Under the pieces are notes generated by a model. That model worked only from the letters and a program-made list of their open reading frames with translations, was not told the DNA's origin and made no database searches. Shown piece after piece: positions 51,977 to 60,599 of a stretch of 64,000 nucleotides of DNA. Every line of letters begins with the position of its first letter. Position 1 is the stretch's first letter. Source of the stretch: CAZIZT01 sp964544085 (GTDB lineage: Bacteria; Campylobacterota_A; Desulfurellia; Desulfurellales; Hippeaceae); the NCBI GenBank assembly GCA_964544085.1, contig CAZIZT010000028.1, forward strand, positions 49,386 to 113,385. Direction: 5' to 3'. A program made the position numbers and the translations under genes.

Positions 51977-54049
51977 TTATTTAAACTTAAACATGCGAGC
52001 CGATGGAAAATTGTTGTACACCTCCTTGAAGTATTTCCGATCGTAGTTGCCCAGAAGGTAGATTTGATTAAACGTGGTTTTGTAAACCCTGTCATTGCAA
52101 AGCAGGGCATAGATAAGGGTTTTGTTCTTTAATAGAAGCTCAAGCGTGTAGCCTTTGTTTGCAAATTTTTTGTTGGAGAGGGTATAACCGTTTGATACTA
52201 TAACAATTCGTTTCAATCTGATCTTATTGTCTATCATGCCGTTTTTCAAATCAAACACGTTCCCCGAGCAGTAGAGTTTGTCCCCGGTAAACCTGTAGCA
52301 GGTTAGAAACTGGTACAACATGGGGTGGCTCTTCTTTTGTTTGAAGTTCCATGTGCCCAGATAGGATATTGCACCGAACTTGCTTATCATGTCGCGTGTG
52401 AACAGAAGATAATTGGTCTTGTGCTTTATAGGTTTTGAGTAAGCGACTATTTCCTTGATTACGTCCACCGTTTTTTCACCGTTCCTTATTTTCCTATCTA
52501 TGCTTTTTACGCCGAAATGATCGATGTAAGAGATGATGTGATATAGCTCAGTCTGGTTGTCGCAGGAGAATGCCCTTGCAATCAGGTAGGTTCTTGCGCC
52601 CCCATGTGCCCCGCCATCATGGTAAGTGGCGTAACCGTCTATGTCCTGTATGGCATAGCCGAAGTCCCACCAGGTTACGACGCTTGCCTTTTTAATTTTC
52701 TCTTTCATGTTTATAAAGGAGCGAACAATGTCGGGTGGTATAGATGGCAGAGGTGTGAACTTTATCGCACTGTACGATGAGACACCAAAAAGCAGGATAA
52801 AACCCAATACAATTGCGGCTGATGGTGCTAAAGCCCTGTGAATTTTCTTGAAATGCAGATACGATGCCAGATAATCGATAACAAATCCGAGTCCAAGACC
52901 GACAAATGGTGCAAAGAACATTATTGCCCTGTTTGCACCGGTAAAGGCCGTTATACCCAGTGCAAGGGTGGGCAGAAGGGCAAGTGACCGCAGTCTTAAA
53001 AATACCATTGCCACAATAAGCAAAACGATGCCCAGATAATCCAGGAACTTCGATGAGAGTATATACATCAAAACGCGCGAGTCTGCCAGGTGCTCTGTTT
53101 CAGTAATGGTGTTCATGATATTGGGAAAACCACCACTTGAAACCTTTTTTACCACAAAGTAGTGAGAAAGGAAGCCTATAATACTGTTTACCCCATGAAT
53201 CGTGTTGAGTGGATTGGCAAACAGGGCAAGAAGAAACACCGCCACGGCTATTGTTGTCAACTTTCTTCTTTTCACCAGCATCAAAAATGCCAGGATAACC
53301 ATGTAGATCAGTATTACACCGTACCTATCGTACCACCAGACAAACAGCGCAAGGAATACACCTGCAAGGGTGGCGTAGATATATGTCTTCTTTTGACTCT
53401 CTGTTTTGTAGATTAAAAGCACAAACAGCGCAGCAATGAAGAGGAAGAATAGCTGCAAAAGATCCGTGTCGACTCTACCCATTGATGTGCGGATATAGTA
53501 CATCCATGAGAAATTGCCTATGAACCCGGCTGCCAGACCGGCTACAGGCATGTCACAGAAGTAAAGATAAAGGCCCAGCGGAATGACAAAGAGGGCACCC
53601 AGTACCGGTACAAGATAGAGTCCGGAATAGTAGATAGGGGCATGTATCAAAGATGAGAGTTTGGCTATCATGTAACTGAGCATCGGTACAGGTTTCGGGT
53701 AGGTTCCACCGTCAGGATAGGCTACAAGCCTGTCCTTACCGCCAGGTATATAGGTGCCGTTTTTGTAATCCTTTGCGTATCTAAGCCAGTGGTAAGCATC
53801 AAGCGTCGTCATGGCCGGGTATGGTCCAACAAAGTAAAGGGCTTTGTGCTGCCTCCAGTGGTGATACTGCTGCACACGCGCATAGGCTGAAACTATGTAG
53901 ACAATGAAAAGCAGAACCAGGAAGATGCGGAAATCCATGTAGGAGTGCATCTTAAGGGGGTTGAATCTTTCCTTCTTTTTATTTTCAGGCACCAGGTTTT
54001 TCGGTTCTTTTTTTGTCTTTTTGCTGGATTTACCTTTAGTTTTTGTCAT
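51977..54049 (-). CDS. pglB: STT3/PglB-type oligosaccharyltransferase
   Basis: 690 residues from the ATG at 54049 (ATGA overlap with the FAH gene). After a Lys-rich cytoplasmic start come about 12-13 membrane helices (about 40-430) and a periplasmic C-terminal domain with WWDFG at 460-464, the diagnostic STT3 motif (usually WWDYG). Residues matching the PglB active site are D84 (TTLDAYHW), D194-x-D196 (GRVDTD), TITE at 314-317 and R374 (GANRAIMF). It transfers lipid-linked glycan to Asn in D/E-x-N-x-S/T sites. No other pgl genes lie next to it. Glycan and targets are unknown. Confidence 0.88.
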   Translation of the reverse strand: MTKTKGKSSKKTKKEPKNLVPENKKKERFNPLKMHSYMDFRIFLVLLFIVYIVSAYARVQQYHHWRQHKALYFVGPYPAMTTLDAYHWLRYAKDYKNGTYIPGGKDRLVAYPDGGTYPKPVPMLSYMIAKLSSLIHAPIYYSGLYLVPVLGALFVIPLGLYLYFCDMPVAGLAAGFIGNFSWMYYIRTSMGRVDTDLLQLFFLFIAALFVLLIYKTESQKKTYIYATLAGVFLALFVWWYDRYGVILIYMVILAFLMLVKRRKLTTIAVAVFLLALFANPLNTIHGVNSIIGFLSHYFVVKKVSSGGFPNIMNTITETEHLADSRVLMYILSSKFLDYLGIVLLIVAMVFLRLRSLALLPTLALGITAFTGANRAIMFFAPFVGLGLGFVIDYLASYLHFKKIHRALAPSAAIVLGFILLFGVSSYSAIKFTPLPSIPPDIVRSFINMKEKIKKASVVTWWDFGYAIQDIDGYATYHDGGAHGGARTYLIARAFSCDNQTELYHIISYIDHFGVKSIDRKIRNGEKTVDVIKEIVAYSKPIKHKTNYLLFTRDMISKFGAISYLGTWNFKQKKSHPMLYQFLTCYRFTGDKLYCSGNVFDLKNGMIDNKIRLKRIVIVSNGYTLSNKKFANKGYTLELLLKNKTLIYALLCNDRVYKTTFNQIYLLGNYDRKYFKEVYNNFPSARMFKFK

Positions 54050-54657
54050 TTCACAACCCACCTTGTGCGTATTATCTCCTCACCCTTGTAGAGAAGACGG
54101 CCAAGAAACAGATCACCCCTTTCAAATGGACCAACACCTGCTGGTGTGCCTGTCATGAGTATGTCGTAGTCGAAGAATGTGAAAAATCCCCTTGCATGAT
54201 CAAGGATCTCTTCAGGCTTGTGGATCATCATCGACACATCACCTTTTTGAACCAGCCTGTCGTTGATGTAAAGCTCAATACCCAGATTGGAGATATCGCC
54301 ATCAAAATCGATAAATCGACTAAAAACTGCAGATCCGTCAAAGGCTTTTGACTTCTCCCAGGGCAATCCCTTTTCCTTTAACTGTTTTTGGAGATCCCTT
54401 AAGGTTAGATCGAGTCCGAAACCCACGCCGCGTAATCTGTTATCCGTAACGATGAAGCTGATCTCAGCCTCGTAATGGCACAAGCCAACTTCAGGAAGAC
54501 GGAGTTCCCTTGAAATGGAGCTGTTTGGTTTGATAAAAAGTGCCATCTCTTCAGGTTTGGCGTTATTTAGTTCTCTGATGTGTTCCACATAGTTTCTCGC
54601 CACGCAAACCACCTTGGAAGGCACAACGCTTTTTGATTCGAAGATAATACTGTTCAT
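54046..54657 (-). CDS. Fumarylacetoacetate hydrolase (FAH) family protein, YcgM-like
   Basis: 203 residues. VVCVARNYVEHIREL, LFIKPNSSI, the metal-binding HYEAEISFIV, GFGLDLTLRDLQ, WEKSKAFDGSA and MTGTPAGVGPFERGD are the FAH core in order. Related enzymes are acylpyruvases or oxaloacetate decarboxylases; the substrate here cannot be read. Has its own promoter; overlaps the oligosaccharyltransferase gene by 4 bases, though a shared job is not obvious. Confidence 0.9.
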   Translation of the reverse strand: MNSIIFESKSVVPSKVVCVARNYVEHIRELNNAKPEEMALFIKPNSSISRELRLPEVGLCHYEAEISFIVTDNRLRGVGFGLDLTLRDLQKQLKEKGLPWEKSKAFDGSAVFSRFIDFDGDISNLGIELYINDRLVQKGDVSMMIHKPEEILDHARGFFTFFDYDILMTGTPAGVGPFERGDLFLGRLLYKGEEIIRTRWVVK

Positions 54658-54705
54658 AATTTACCACCCTGTTAAGCAGTTTTTACCTTTTTACAACATC
54701 AAAAC

Positions 54706-54734
54706 ATTGTAGGTTTTTTGCCGTAACGTGTAAA
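54706..54734 (-). promoter_or_regulatory. Sigma-70-type promoter of the FAH-pglB pair
   Basis: Minus-strand TTTACA (54729-54734), a 17-base spacer and TACAAT (54706-54711), each one base from consensus. About 40 bases of leader to the ATG at 54657. Confidence 0.75.
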
Positions 54735-54739
54735 GGCAC

Positions 54740-54769
54740 TTGATAGAGTCTTCCTCATCCGGTTATAAT
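54740..54769 (+). promoter_or_regulatory. Sigma-70-type promoter of the DUF3783-panE pair
   Basis: TTGATA (54740-54745), an 18-base spacer and TATAAT (54764-54769). Its -35 box lies 5 bases from that of the divergent FAH promoter, so the two are back to back. Confidence 0.75.
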
Positions 54770-54792
54770 GGTAAATCAAAAAGGGGGTAGTG

Positions 54793-55218
54793 ATGGAGCG
54801 GATAGATACAAATAGCGATAAGAGGCTGTTTGGTGAATACGCTGTTTTGGCTGTTGGACTGAAGCCGGCTGAACAGAAGCAATTTGTTGAACTTGCGACG
54901 AATCACTCAGAAGAGTTGAAGGTTGTTTTCGGCACAAAAGCTGACCTGAATGTAAAGCTTGGCGATATTCTGGCAAAGGAGCATCTTCACGGCATGGGTG
55001 AAGAGTTTTCTGTGCCTGTGACCATTGTAATGAGTGGTTTTAAAGAGAAAGAGGTGGCACAGTTCATTCAGCGATTGAGACAAACCAATTTTGGAATAAA
55101 ACTACTTGCTGTCCTTACAGAAACATCGAGCAACTGGAAGCTCAAGGAGCTTCTTGCAGAGCTGGTTAAGGAGGCAATGGAGTTATCAAGAAAAAAGAAG
55201 AAACGAGATCAACCATGA
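54793..55218 (+). CDS. DUF3783-domain protein
   Basis: 141 residues from the ATG at 54793 (AAGGGGGT just upstream; an in-frame GTG lies one codon before). VPVTIVMSGFKEKEVAQFIQRL and AVLTETSSNWKLKELLAELVKE are typical of DUF3783, a small alpha/beta domain of unknown role common in Firmicutes and Deltaproteobacteria. The N-terminal half repeats a similar alpha/beta pattern. Basic C-terminal tail. Four-base overlap with panE; function unknown. Confidence 0.65.
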   Translation: MERIDTNSDKRLFGEYAVLAVGLKPAEQKQFVELATNHSEELKVVFGTKADLNVKLGDILAKEHLHGMGEEFSVPVTIVMSGFKEKEVAQFIQRLRQTNFGIKLLAVLTETSSNWKLKELLAELVKEAMELSRKKKKRDQP

Positions 55219-56147
55219 ATGTACTCATCTATGGTGCCGGTGCCCTTGGCTTGTGGTTCGGCTTTCACCTGCAACAGTTTGCATCTGTTTACCTTGTGGC
55301 ACGTGACAGAATTGTGCGTGCTGTCAGGCTAAACGGTTTGAATCTGCAAAAGGACAACTCTGAATATACAAGAAGGCTGGAGATTTCCGGTGAAATAGAA
55401 GAGGAATGGCCCAAACCCGATCTGGTTTTGCTTGCGGTTAAATCCTATGATGTTGACGAGTCACTGCGTCAGATTTTTAAAAGGTTCAATCGCCTGCCTA
55501 TAGTTACAATTCAGAACGGCGTATATGCCGAGGAGGCGGCTTCTGTGGTATTTGGAAACGATAAGGTGTTTCCTGCAACGGTAATGATTGGGGCTCGACT
55601 TGTCGATGATAGCACTGTAGAGGAGTTTCTAAACTCAGGTATGAAACTTGGCTATTTGAGCGATAATGCAAAAGGATTTGCCCGTGAGGTGGTTGATCTA
55701 TTCAGACGCTGCAATATAGCATGCGAATTTTCTGATGAGATTATGCGTCAGAAGTGGTTTAAGCTTGCCTTCTACTGTTCCTGTGCGACGATTAATGCAC
55801 TTACAGGTGTGCTTGATCTGTCAACCCCCGGGGTAAGCTGGTTGGTAAGGTCTCTGCTTGATGAAATAGGTCAACTCTCTTTGGTGCTGGATCTGGATTT
55901 TGATCTGAGGAAGCTTGTTGATGATGTGTTTGATTTTGCTATGCAGTTCAAGCCCAGAAGCTGGAAAGCCAGTGTTGGTGAGGATCTGAAAAAGGGTAAA
56001 AGAACAGAGATAGATTATTTGAACGGTTATATTGTGAAGCTTGCAGAGAAAAATTCGCTGAGAGTGCCGCTCAACAGGACGTTATATACGCTCGTGAAGA
56101 CCATTGAGACTACAAACTATTTTCGGATAAAACCTCTTAAACATTAA
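55215..56147 (+). CDS. panE: 2-dehydropantoate 2-reductase (ketopantoate reductase)
   Basis: 310 residues. NADPH-dependent step of pantothenate (CoA) synthesis. IYGAGALGLWFGFHL is the dinucleotide loop, LVLLAVKSYDVD and VTIQNGV follow, catalytic Lys and Asn lie in QKWFKLAFYCSCATINALTG, and SVGEDLKKGKRTEIDYLNGYIVKLA is the C-terminal signature. ApbA-family homologues with other substrates exist, so the step is likely rather than certain. Confidence 0.9.
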   Translation: MNVLIYGAGALGLWFGFHLQQFASVYLVARDRIVRAVRLNGLNLQKDNSEYTRRLEISGEIEEEWPKPDLVLLAVKSYDVDESLRQIFKRFNRLPIVTIQNGVYAEEAASVVFGNDKVFPATVMIGARLVDDSTVEEFLNSGMKLGYLSDNAKGFAREVVDLFRRCNIACEFSDEIMRQKWFKLAFYCSCATINALTGVLDLSTPGVSWLVRSLLDEIGQLSLVLDLDFDLRKLVDDVFDFAMQFKPRSWKASVGEDLKKGKRTEIDYLNGYIVKLAEKNSLRVPLNRTLYTLVKTIETTNYFRIKPLKH

Positions 56148-56193
56148 CTTTTCCACTTTCTGTATATTGCTTACTCACCCATTGTTTAATATT

Positions 56194-56221
56194 TTTACTT
56201 TTCTGAGGATCGAATTATAAT
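56194..56221 (+). promoter_or_regulatory. Possible sigma-70-type promoter of the EAL-domain gene
   Basis: TTTACT (56194-56199), a 16-base spacer and a perfect TATAAT (56216-56221), about 70 bases before the ATG at 56295, in the 147-base gap after panE. Confidence 0.55.
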
Positions 56222-56294
56222 TGAATTGTCCGTTGAACGTTGACAGTGGGGGTATCAAGTTGAGTTACAGTGCTCATAATACGGGTGGGTTCCT

Positions 56295-59072
56295 ATGAAG
56301 GAAGCCACCCTGCGCAAGAAACTAATTTTCGCATTTCTCATAATAGGCATCACACTGACAAGCTTTGTGATCATTGTAACACTGTATGAGGAGAGGAACT
56401 TTGAAAGAACAACGACTCGCTATTATCTGAAAAAAGAGAGCCGTGTTGTAAGGCTTATTCTCGATGCTCACGTTGAGAAACTGGGAAAACTTGCAAAAGA
56501 GCTCACTTATACACCAGAGTTTGATCTGCTTCTGCAGGCAACAGAAAACCCCCTTTTATGTAAAAACGTATCTCTAAGGTTGAAGCAGCTTGGTATAAAG
56601 TATCTCCTTCTTTTTTGCAACAACAGCTACTTGTCAGGTTTTACCTCTAAGGGTGGTCTGCTAACGTCCAACCCCCTGGGTTTTGTGCCACGAAAACCCA
56701 TAGGAGGCGTAGTCACCATAAATGGAAAGCTCTACATTGTTGCTGTGCGTTCAGGAAAGTCTCATGGCTGTTATATTGCACTGGTGGAAAGATTATTGCC
56801 CTCTTACTTTGGCGGTGTGGGAAAGCTTGTGAATCTCAAGATTAGCGGCAAGAACGGGAAAGTATGTAGTGGTAAAGAATCCTGTGCAGAGATAAATCCT
56901 GTGATATTCTTGAAGGATATTTACGGCAAGGAAGTTGCGGCGATTGTGCCTAAACCACGAGCCTGCAGTGTGATGAGGGCTCATGATGAGATGGTAATGC
57001 ACGTTTTTCTTTTCACCGTGTTTGGTGTTGTTTTGAGTGCTTTCATGTCCTACCTGATTACGAGAACATCACTCATAGATAACGTTGAGCAACTTATAAA
57101 GAGCATCAGAAATATACATTCGGATATGAGCTTCAATCCACCGAAATTTGATGATGGCGAATTCAAAGAGCTTGCTGAAACCATTCGTTGGTTGATAGAG
57201 AAGGTCAAAGAAGGCGAGTTTCTTTTCAAGATTGCTGCCAATCTGATACCCGTTGGCGTTGTGGTTTACAGAGAGAAACTGCTATTTGCCAACAGGGAAG
57301 CAGTTAAGCTGTTTGGCGATGAGATACTGAAGGAGTGCAGCATAACAGACCTTGTGGAAGAGAAGTACAGAACAAAGATGGAGCTTATAAAGAAAGCGCG
57401 TCTGGACGGAAAGGAGTTTTCGGTTTCCTACACCATTAGGCTGAAAAATAAGCCCGGGGTAGTGGTCAGGGTGATCTCAACGACCATACATTATCAGGGT
57501 GCCCCGGCGGGTCTTGCAGCCTTTGTGGACATAACGCTTTCTGAAAGAATCAGGGAGTTCTATAGAGCTATAATGGGCATCAACGATGTTCTTGTAAAGT
57601 GCAACGACGAGGGTAGGATCCTGAAGAGTGTATGTGATATTTTATCGAAGGTGCCACACTTGAATGGGGTATGCATAGCCGATTATGAAGGACGGTCAAT
57701 CTATAAAAAACCAGAGGAGTTTCAATGTGCCGGTTTGTCCAGCCAGAGGGTTAGCATTGAACGCTACGAAAACGGTGCAAGACTACATTTGCCTATTGAG
57801 GTATCAGGTAAGGTGGAGTATGTGCTGAGATTGAATACCAATATTGGTGATCTGTTCAAGCATGAGATTGTTATGATTCTTTCGCAACTAAAGGTTAACA
57901 TTGGTGCAACAATAGAAAGGATAAGAGCCCACAGGGCTCAGCTGCAACTGCTCTTCTACGATCAGCTTACCGGTTTGAAGAACTTCAATGCATTGAAAAA
58001 GGATATAGCTACCCTGGATGCCTGCACCCTCTTTTACCTGAACCTGAAGAACATATCTTTTATTAACCAGGCTTACGGCTATGAGTTTACGGATAGGTTA
58101 ATTGTTTCGGTTGCCACATCATTGGAGAATACCCTGAAAGATAGAGGTGAACTTTATAGGCTCCATGGGGATAGATTCGCATTTTTAATCAAAAAGGAGA
58201 TCTCGAAGGAGTGTGTTCAACAGGTGGCTGGCGAAATAAAGCAGAGGCTTAAGGATTATCCATTTGAATCAAGAACCATTCCCTTAGCCGTTGATATAGG
58301 TGTAACAATGATGCCTGCGCTTGTTGAGACGATTGCTGAGCTGATCAGCTCCGCGGAGGCTGCTCTGTTGAAGGCAAAGCAAACCGGAGAGCTTTGCTTC
58401 TACTCAGAGTCAATGAAGCGTGAAATAGATAACAACATAAAGATCGAGTCAATGCTTAAGAAGGCTATCAAGGATAAGCTTTTTGAATTCCATTATCAGC
58501 CTGTAGTGAGTCTAAGAACCGGCAAGGTAGAGAAGGCTGAAGCCCTGATCAGGTTGAGGGACGAGAATGGTCGCTATATCAATCCTGAGAGGTTCATCAC
58601 GCTTGCCGAGCGGTTTAATATGATTCGTGATATCACCAGAATTGTAATCGAAAAGACGTTCAGCGAGACCAGGAATCTTGGGATAGGCGTCTCCATCAAC
58701 TTCAGTGCAATGGACATTGAAAGTGAAGAAATCATAGAGCATCTTGAGAGGTTTATTGCCTCTTCCAACAACAGAATCGCTGTAGAGATAACCGAAAGGG
58801 ATGTAATGCACAATATAGAGTCGGCAAAACGCTTTATTGAACGTATCAAGGCTCTTGGTGTTGAAGTTGAGATTGACGATTTTGGTATAGGCTACTCTTC
58901 CTTTGATAGGATAGTCGAGCTTGATTTCGATCTATTGAAGATAGACAAATCGCTCATCGATCTGATTGGTAAAAATGTCAAAGCAGAAAGAATTGTTGCG
59001 TATATCATCCGACTTGCACACTCTCTTGGTGCTAAGGCTTTGGCTGAAGGCATTGAAACACGCCCCAGATAG
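56295..59072 (+). CDS. Membrane-bound PAS/degenerate-GGDEF/EAL protein, frameshifted near its end
   Basis: 925 residues to an early stop. Membrane helices at about 9-31 and 234-257 enclose a sensor domain of about 200 residues with six or more cysteines. Then a HAMP-like stretch, PAS (about 305-420), GAF-like segment (about 428-540), and a degenerate GGDEF domain (HGDRF at 624-628, so no cyclase activity expected). The EAL domain (about 715 onward) keeps E749-A-L, N802, EITE (831-834), DD (861-862), K882 and E918, so phosphodiesterase residues are complete. The frame ends at TAG 59070-59072, and the missing EAL end is encoded in another frame after it. Degrades c-di-GMP if functional. Confidence 0.9.
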   Translation: MKEATLRKKLIFAFLIIGITLTSFVIIVTLYEERNFERTTTRYYLKKESRVVRLILDAHVEKLGKLAKELTYTPEFDLLLQATENPLLCKNVSLRLKQLGIKYLLLFCNNSYLSGFTSKGGLLTSNPLGFVPRKPIGGVVTINGKLYIVAVRSGKSHGCYIALVERLLPSYFGGVGKLVNLKISGKNGKVCSGKESCAEINPVIFLKDIYGKEVAAIVPKPRACSVMRAHDEMVMHVFLFTVFGVVLSAFMSYLITRTSLIDNVEQLIKSIRNIHSDMSFNPPKFDDGEFKELAETIRWLIEKVKEGEFLFKIAANLIPVGVVVYREKLLFANREAVKLFGDEILKECSITDLVEEKYRTKMELIKKARLDGKEFSVSYTIRLKNKPGVVVRVISTTIHYQGAPAGLAAFVDITLSERIREFYRAIMGINDVLVKCNDEGRILKSVCDILSKVPHLNGVCIADYEGRSIYKKPEEFQCAGLSSQRVSIERYENGARLHLPIEVSGKVEYVLRLNTNIGDLFKHEIVMILSQLKVNIGATIERIRAHRAQLQLLFYDQLTGLKNFNALKKDIATLDACTLFYLNLKNISFINQAYGYEFTDRLIVSVATSLENTLKDRGELYRLHGDRFAFLIKKEISKECVQQVAGEIKQRLKDYPFESRTIPLAVDIGVTMMPALVETIAELISSAEAALLKAKQTGELCFYSESMKREIDNNIKIESMLKKAIKDKLFEFHYQPVVSLRTGKVEKAEALIRLRDENGRYINPERFITLAERFNMIRDITRIVIEKTFSETRNLGIGVSINFSAMDIESEEIIEHLERFIASSNNRIAVEITERDVMHNIESAKRFIERIKALGVEVEIDDFGIGYSSFDRIVELDFDLLKIDKSLIDLIGKNVKAERIVAYIIRLAHSLGAKALAEGIETRPR

Positions 59073-59182
59073 ATTTTCTTATCGGTAATGGCTGTGACTA
59101 TATTCAGGGCTACTATATTGCAAAGCCAATGCCTGTAGAGGAGCTCTCACGCTTTATTGCAGATTTCCGTTTTAATGTGTAG
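59063..59182 (+). pseudogene. Displaced C-terminal end of the EAL domain (-1 frame)
   Basis: From the C4 run at 59063-59066 the alternative frame reads IDFLIGNGCDYIQGYYIAKP, then MPVEELSRFI to a TAG at 59180-59182. This is the standard end of an EAL domain (GCDYIQGYYIAKPMP). One extra C in the run would restore EGIETRPQIDFLIGNGCDY. So either a one-base deletion broke the gene, the sequence has a homopolymer error, or translation slips here. Confidence 0.88.
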
Positions 59183-59271
59183 TTTCCCTAATTTTTTTAG
59201 TGAACTTTTATCCACAAGTAGTTATAATAAATGGAGATTATGATCTTAAAGCTATTGGTGGGGTAGGGAAG

Positions 59272-60552
59272 ATGAAACGTATACTGGCGTGTGATGATAG
59301 CGCGTTTGTGAGAAAGCTTGTTAAGCGGGAACTTGAGAGCTCTTACCAGGTAGAGCTGTTTAGCGATGGTATGGAGGCTTATGAGGCTTTAAAGCAGGAT
59401 GGCAACTACGATCTTGCTATTATAGATGGTGAAATGCCAAGGATGACTGGATGGGAACTTGTGAAACGCATCAGAGAAGAGCTTAAGTTTGATGATCTGC
59501 CTGTTGTTATGCTAACAGCCACCGATAGTGATTACTTTGAGCATAAAGCCGACGAGTATGGTGCGTTTGATTATCTGAAAAAACCCTTCAAAGAAGGAGA
59601 ACTCTACGCTTATGTGACACAGTTTTTCAAGGGCGATCTGAACAGGGGTGTGGTGCTTGTGGTTGAGGATTCAAGGCTTCAAAATAAGACCATCTGCAAC
59701 CAGCTGAGGTTGAAACATATTAAACCTATAAGTACCTACAGTGGCGAAGAGGCTCTAAAGATACTGCTTGAGGGTGCCGATGTTGACACAATACTGATGG
59801 ATATCAATCTTCCAGGTGCCAGTGGTTTTGAAGTTACAAGAGCACTTAAAGAGGACGAGCGTTTCAACTGGATACCCATTCTTGGTATTACATCATCCAG
59901 CGGGGAAGAGAAAATCGAGATGATGAAGAGGGCTTTTGCCAGTGGAGTGGATGACTTCATATCCAAGCCGTACTCTGTGATAGAGCTCTACGCAAGGATC
60001 AACGCAAATATCAAAAGAGCAAAGCTCACAAAGACCCTTAAACAGGAATCGGAACTGGATTATCTGACCAAGCTCTACAACAGGCGTATGCTCTTTAAAA
60101 TCTTGAATCAGCTCTATCAATCGGCTTTGAGGTACGACTATCCGCTCTCCTTTGTCATGCTGGACATCGATCACTTCAAAAAGGTCAATGATACCTATGG
60201 TCACCCCGCAGGCGACGATGTACTTGTGGAGGTTGCCGAACTCATCAGAAAACACGTCAGAAAGGCGGACGCTGTAGCGCGTTTCGGTGGAGAGGAGTTT
60301 TGTATTGTTATGCCACATACGGATCTTGAAGGTGCCTGCAGGGTAGCTTTCAAGATAAAAGACACTATTAATGGGCATGAGTTTGTGGTTGATGCTCACA
60401 GGATAAGGATAACCATATCTGCTGGGGCGACAGCACTCAAAGGAAGCAACGACACGGTTGATGATTTGATAAAGCGTGCTGATAGAGCGCTGTATGCTGC
60501 GAAACATCAGGGTAGAGATAGGGTAGTCTGTGATTCAAAAGGAAGCAACTGA
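59272..60552 (+). CDS. PleD-like response regulator diguanylate cyclase (REC-REC-GGDEF)
   Basis: 426 residues from the ATG at 59272 (GGGGTAGGGAAG upstream); the open frame back to 59200 is untranslated leader. Two receiver domains: the first has acidic D8-D9, phosphoacceptor D52 and the KKP lysine; the second has E132-D133, D177 and SKP. The GGDEF domain has an active GGEEF (339-343) and an RxxD inhibitory site (330-333) five residues before it. Makes c-di-GMP when phosphorylated. A TATAAT at 59223-59228 with a poor -35 may be its promoter. Forms a synthesis/degradation pair with the EAL gene before it. Confidence 0.93.
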   Translation: MKRILACDDSAFVRKLVKRELESSYQVELFSDGMEAYEALKQDGNYDLAIIDGEMPRMTGWELVKRIREELKFDDLPVVMLTATDSDYFEHKADEYGAFDYLKKPFKEGELYAYVTQFFKGDLNRGVVLVVEDSRLQNKTICNQLRLKHIKPISTYSGEEALKILLEGADVDTILMDINLPGASGFEVTRALKEDERFNWIPILGITSSSGEEKIEMMKRAFASGVDDFISKPYSVIELYARINANIKRAKLTKTLKQESELDYLTKLYNRRMLFKILNQLYQSALRYDYPLSFVMLDIDHFKKVNDTYGHPAGDDVLVEVAELIRKHVRKADAVARFGGEEFCIVMPHTDLEGACRVAFKIKDTINGHEFVVDAHRIRITISAGATALKGSNDTVDDLIKRADRALYAAKHQGRDRVVCDSKGSN

Positions 60553-60599
60553 GCCAGCAAGCCTCATATATTGGCTCTAAACATCCATCCGGTTGCTTC
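60542..60599. terminator. Nested inverted repeat between convergent genes, possible two-way terminator
   Basis: GAAGCAAC (60542-60549) pairs with GTTGCTTC (60592-60599), and inside it GAGCCA (60551-60556) pairs with TGGCTC (60572-60577). It spans the ends of the diguanylate cyclase gene and the convergent membrane-protein gene. The T runs on either side are short, so it is a candidate only. Confidence 0.4.

Noticed and set aside
60542..60599. Nested inverted repeat as a firm terminator
   Set aside because: T runs are short on both strands and the arms lie in coding ends, so it is listed only as a low-confidence candidate.
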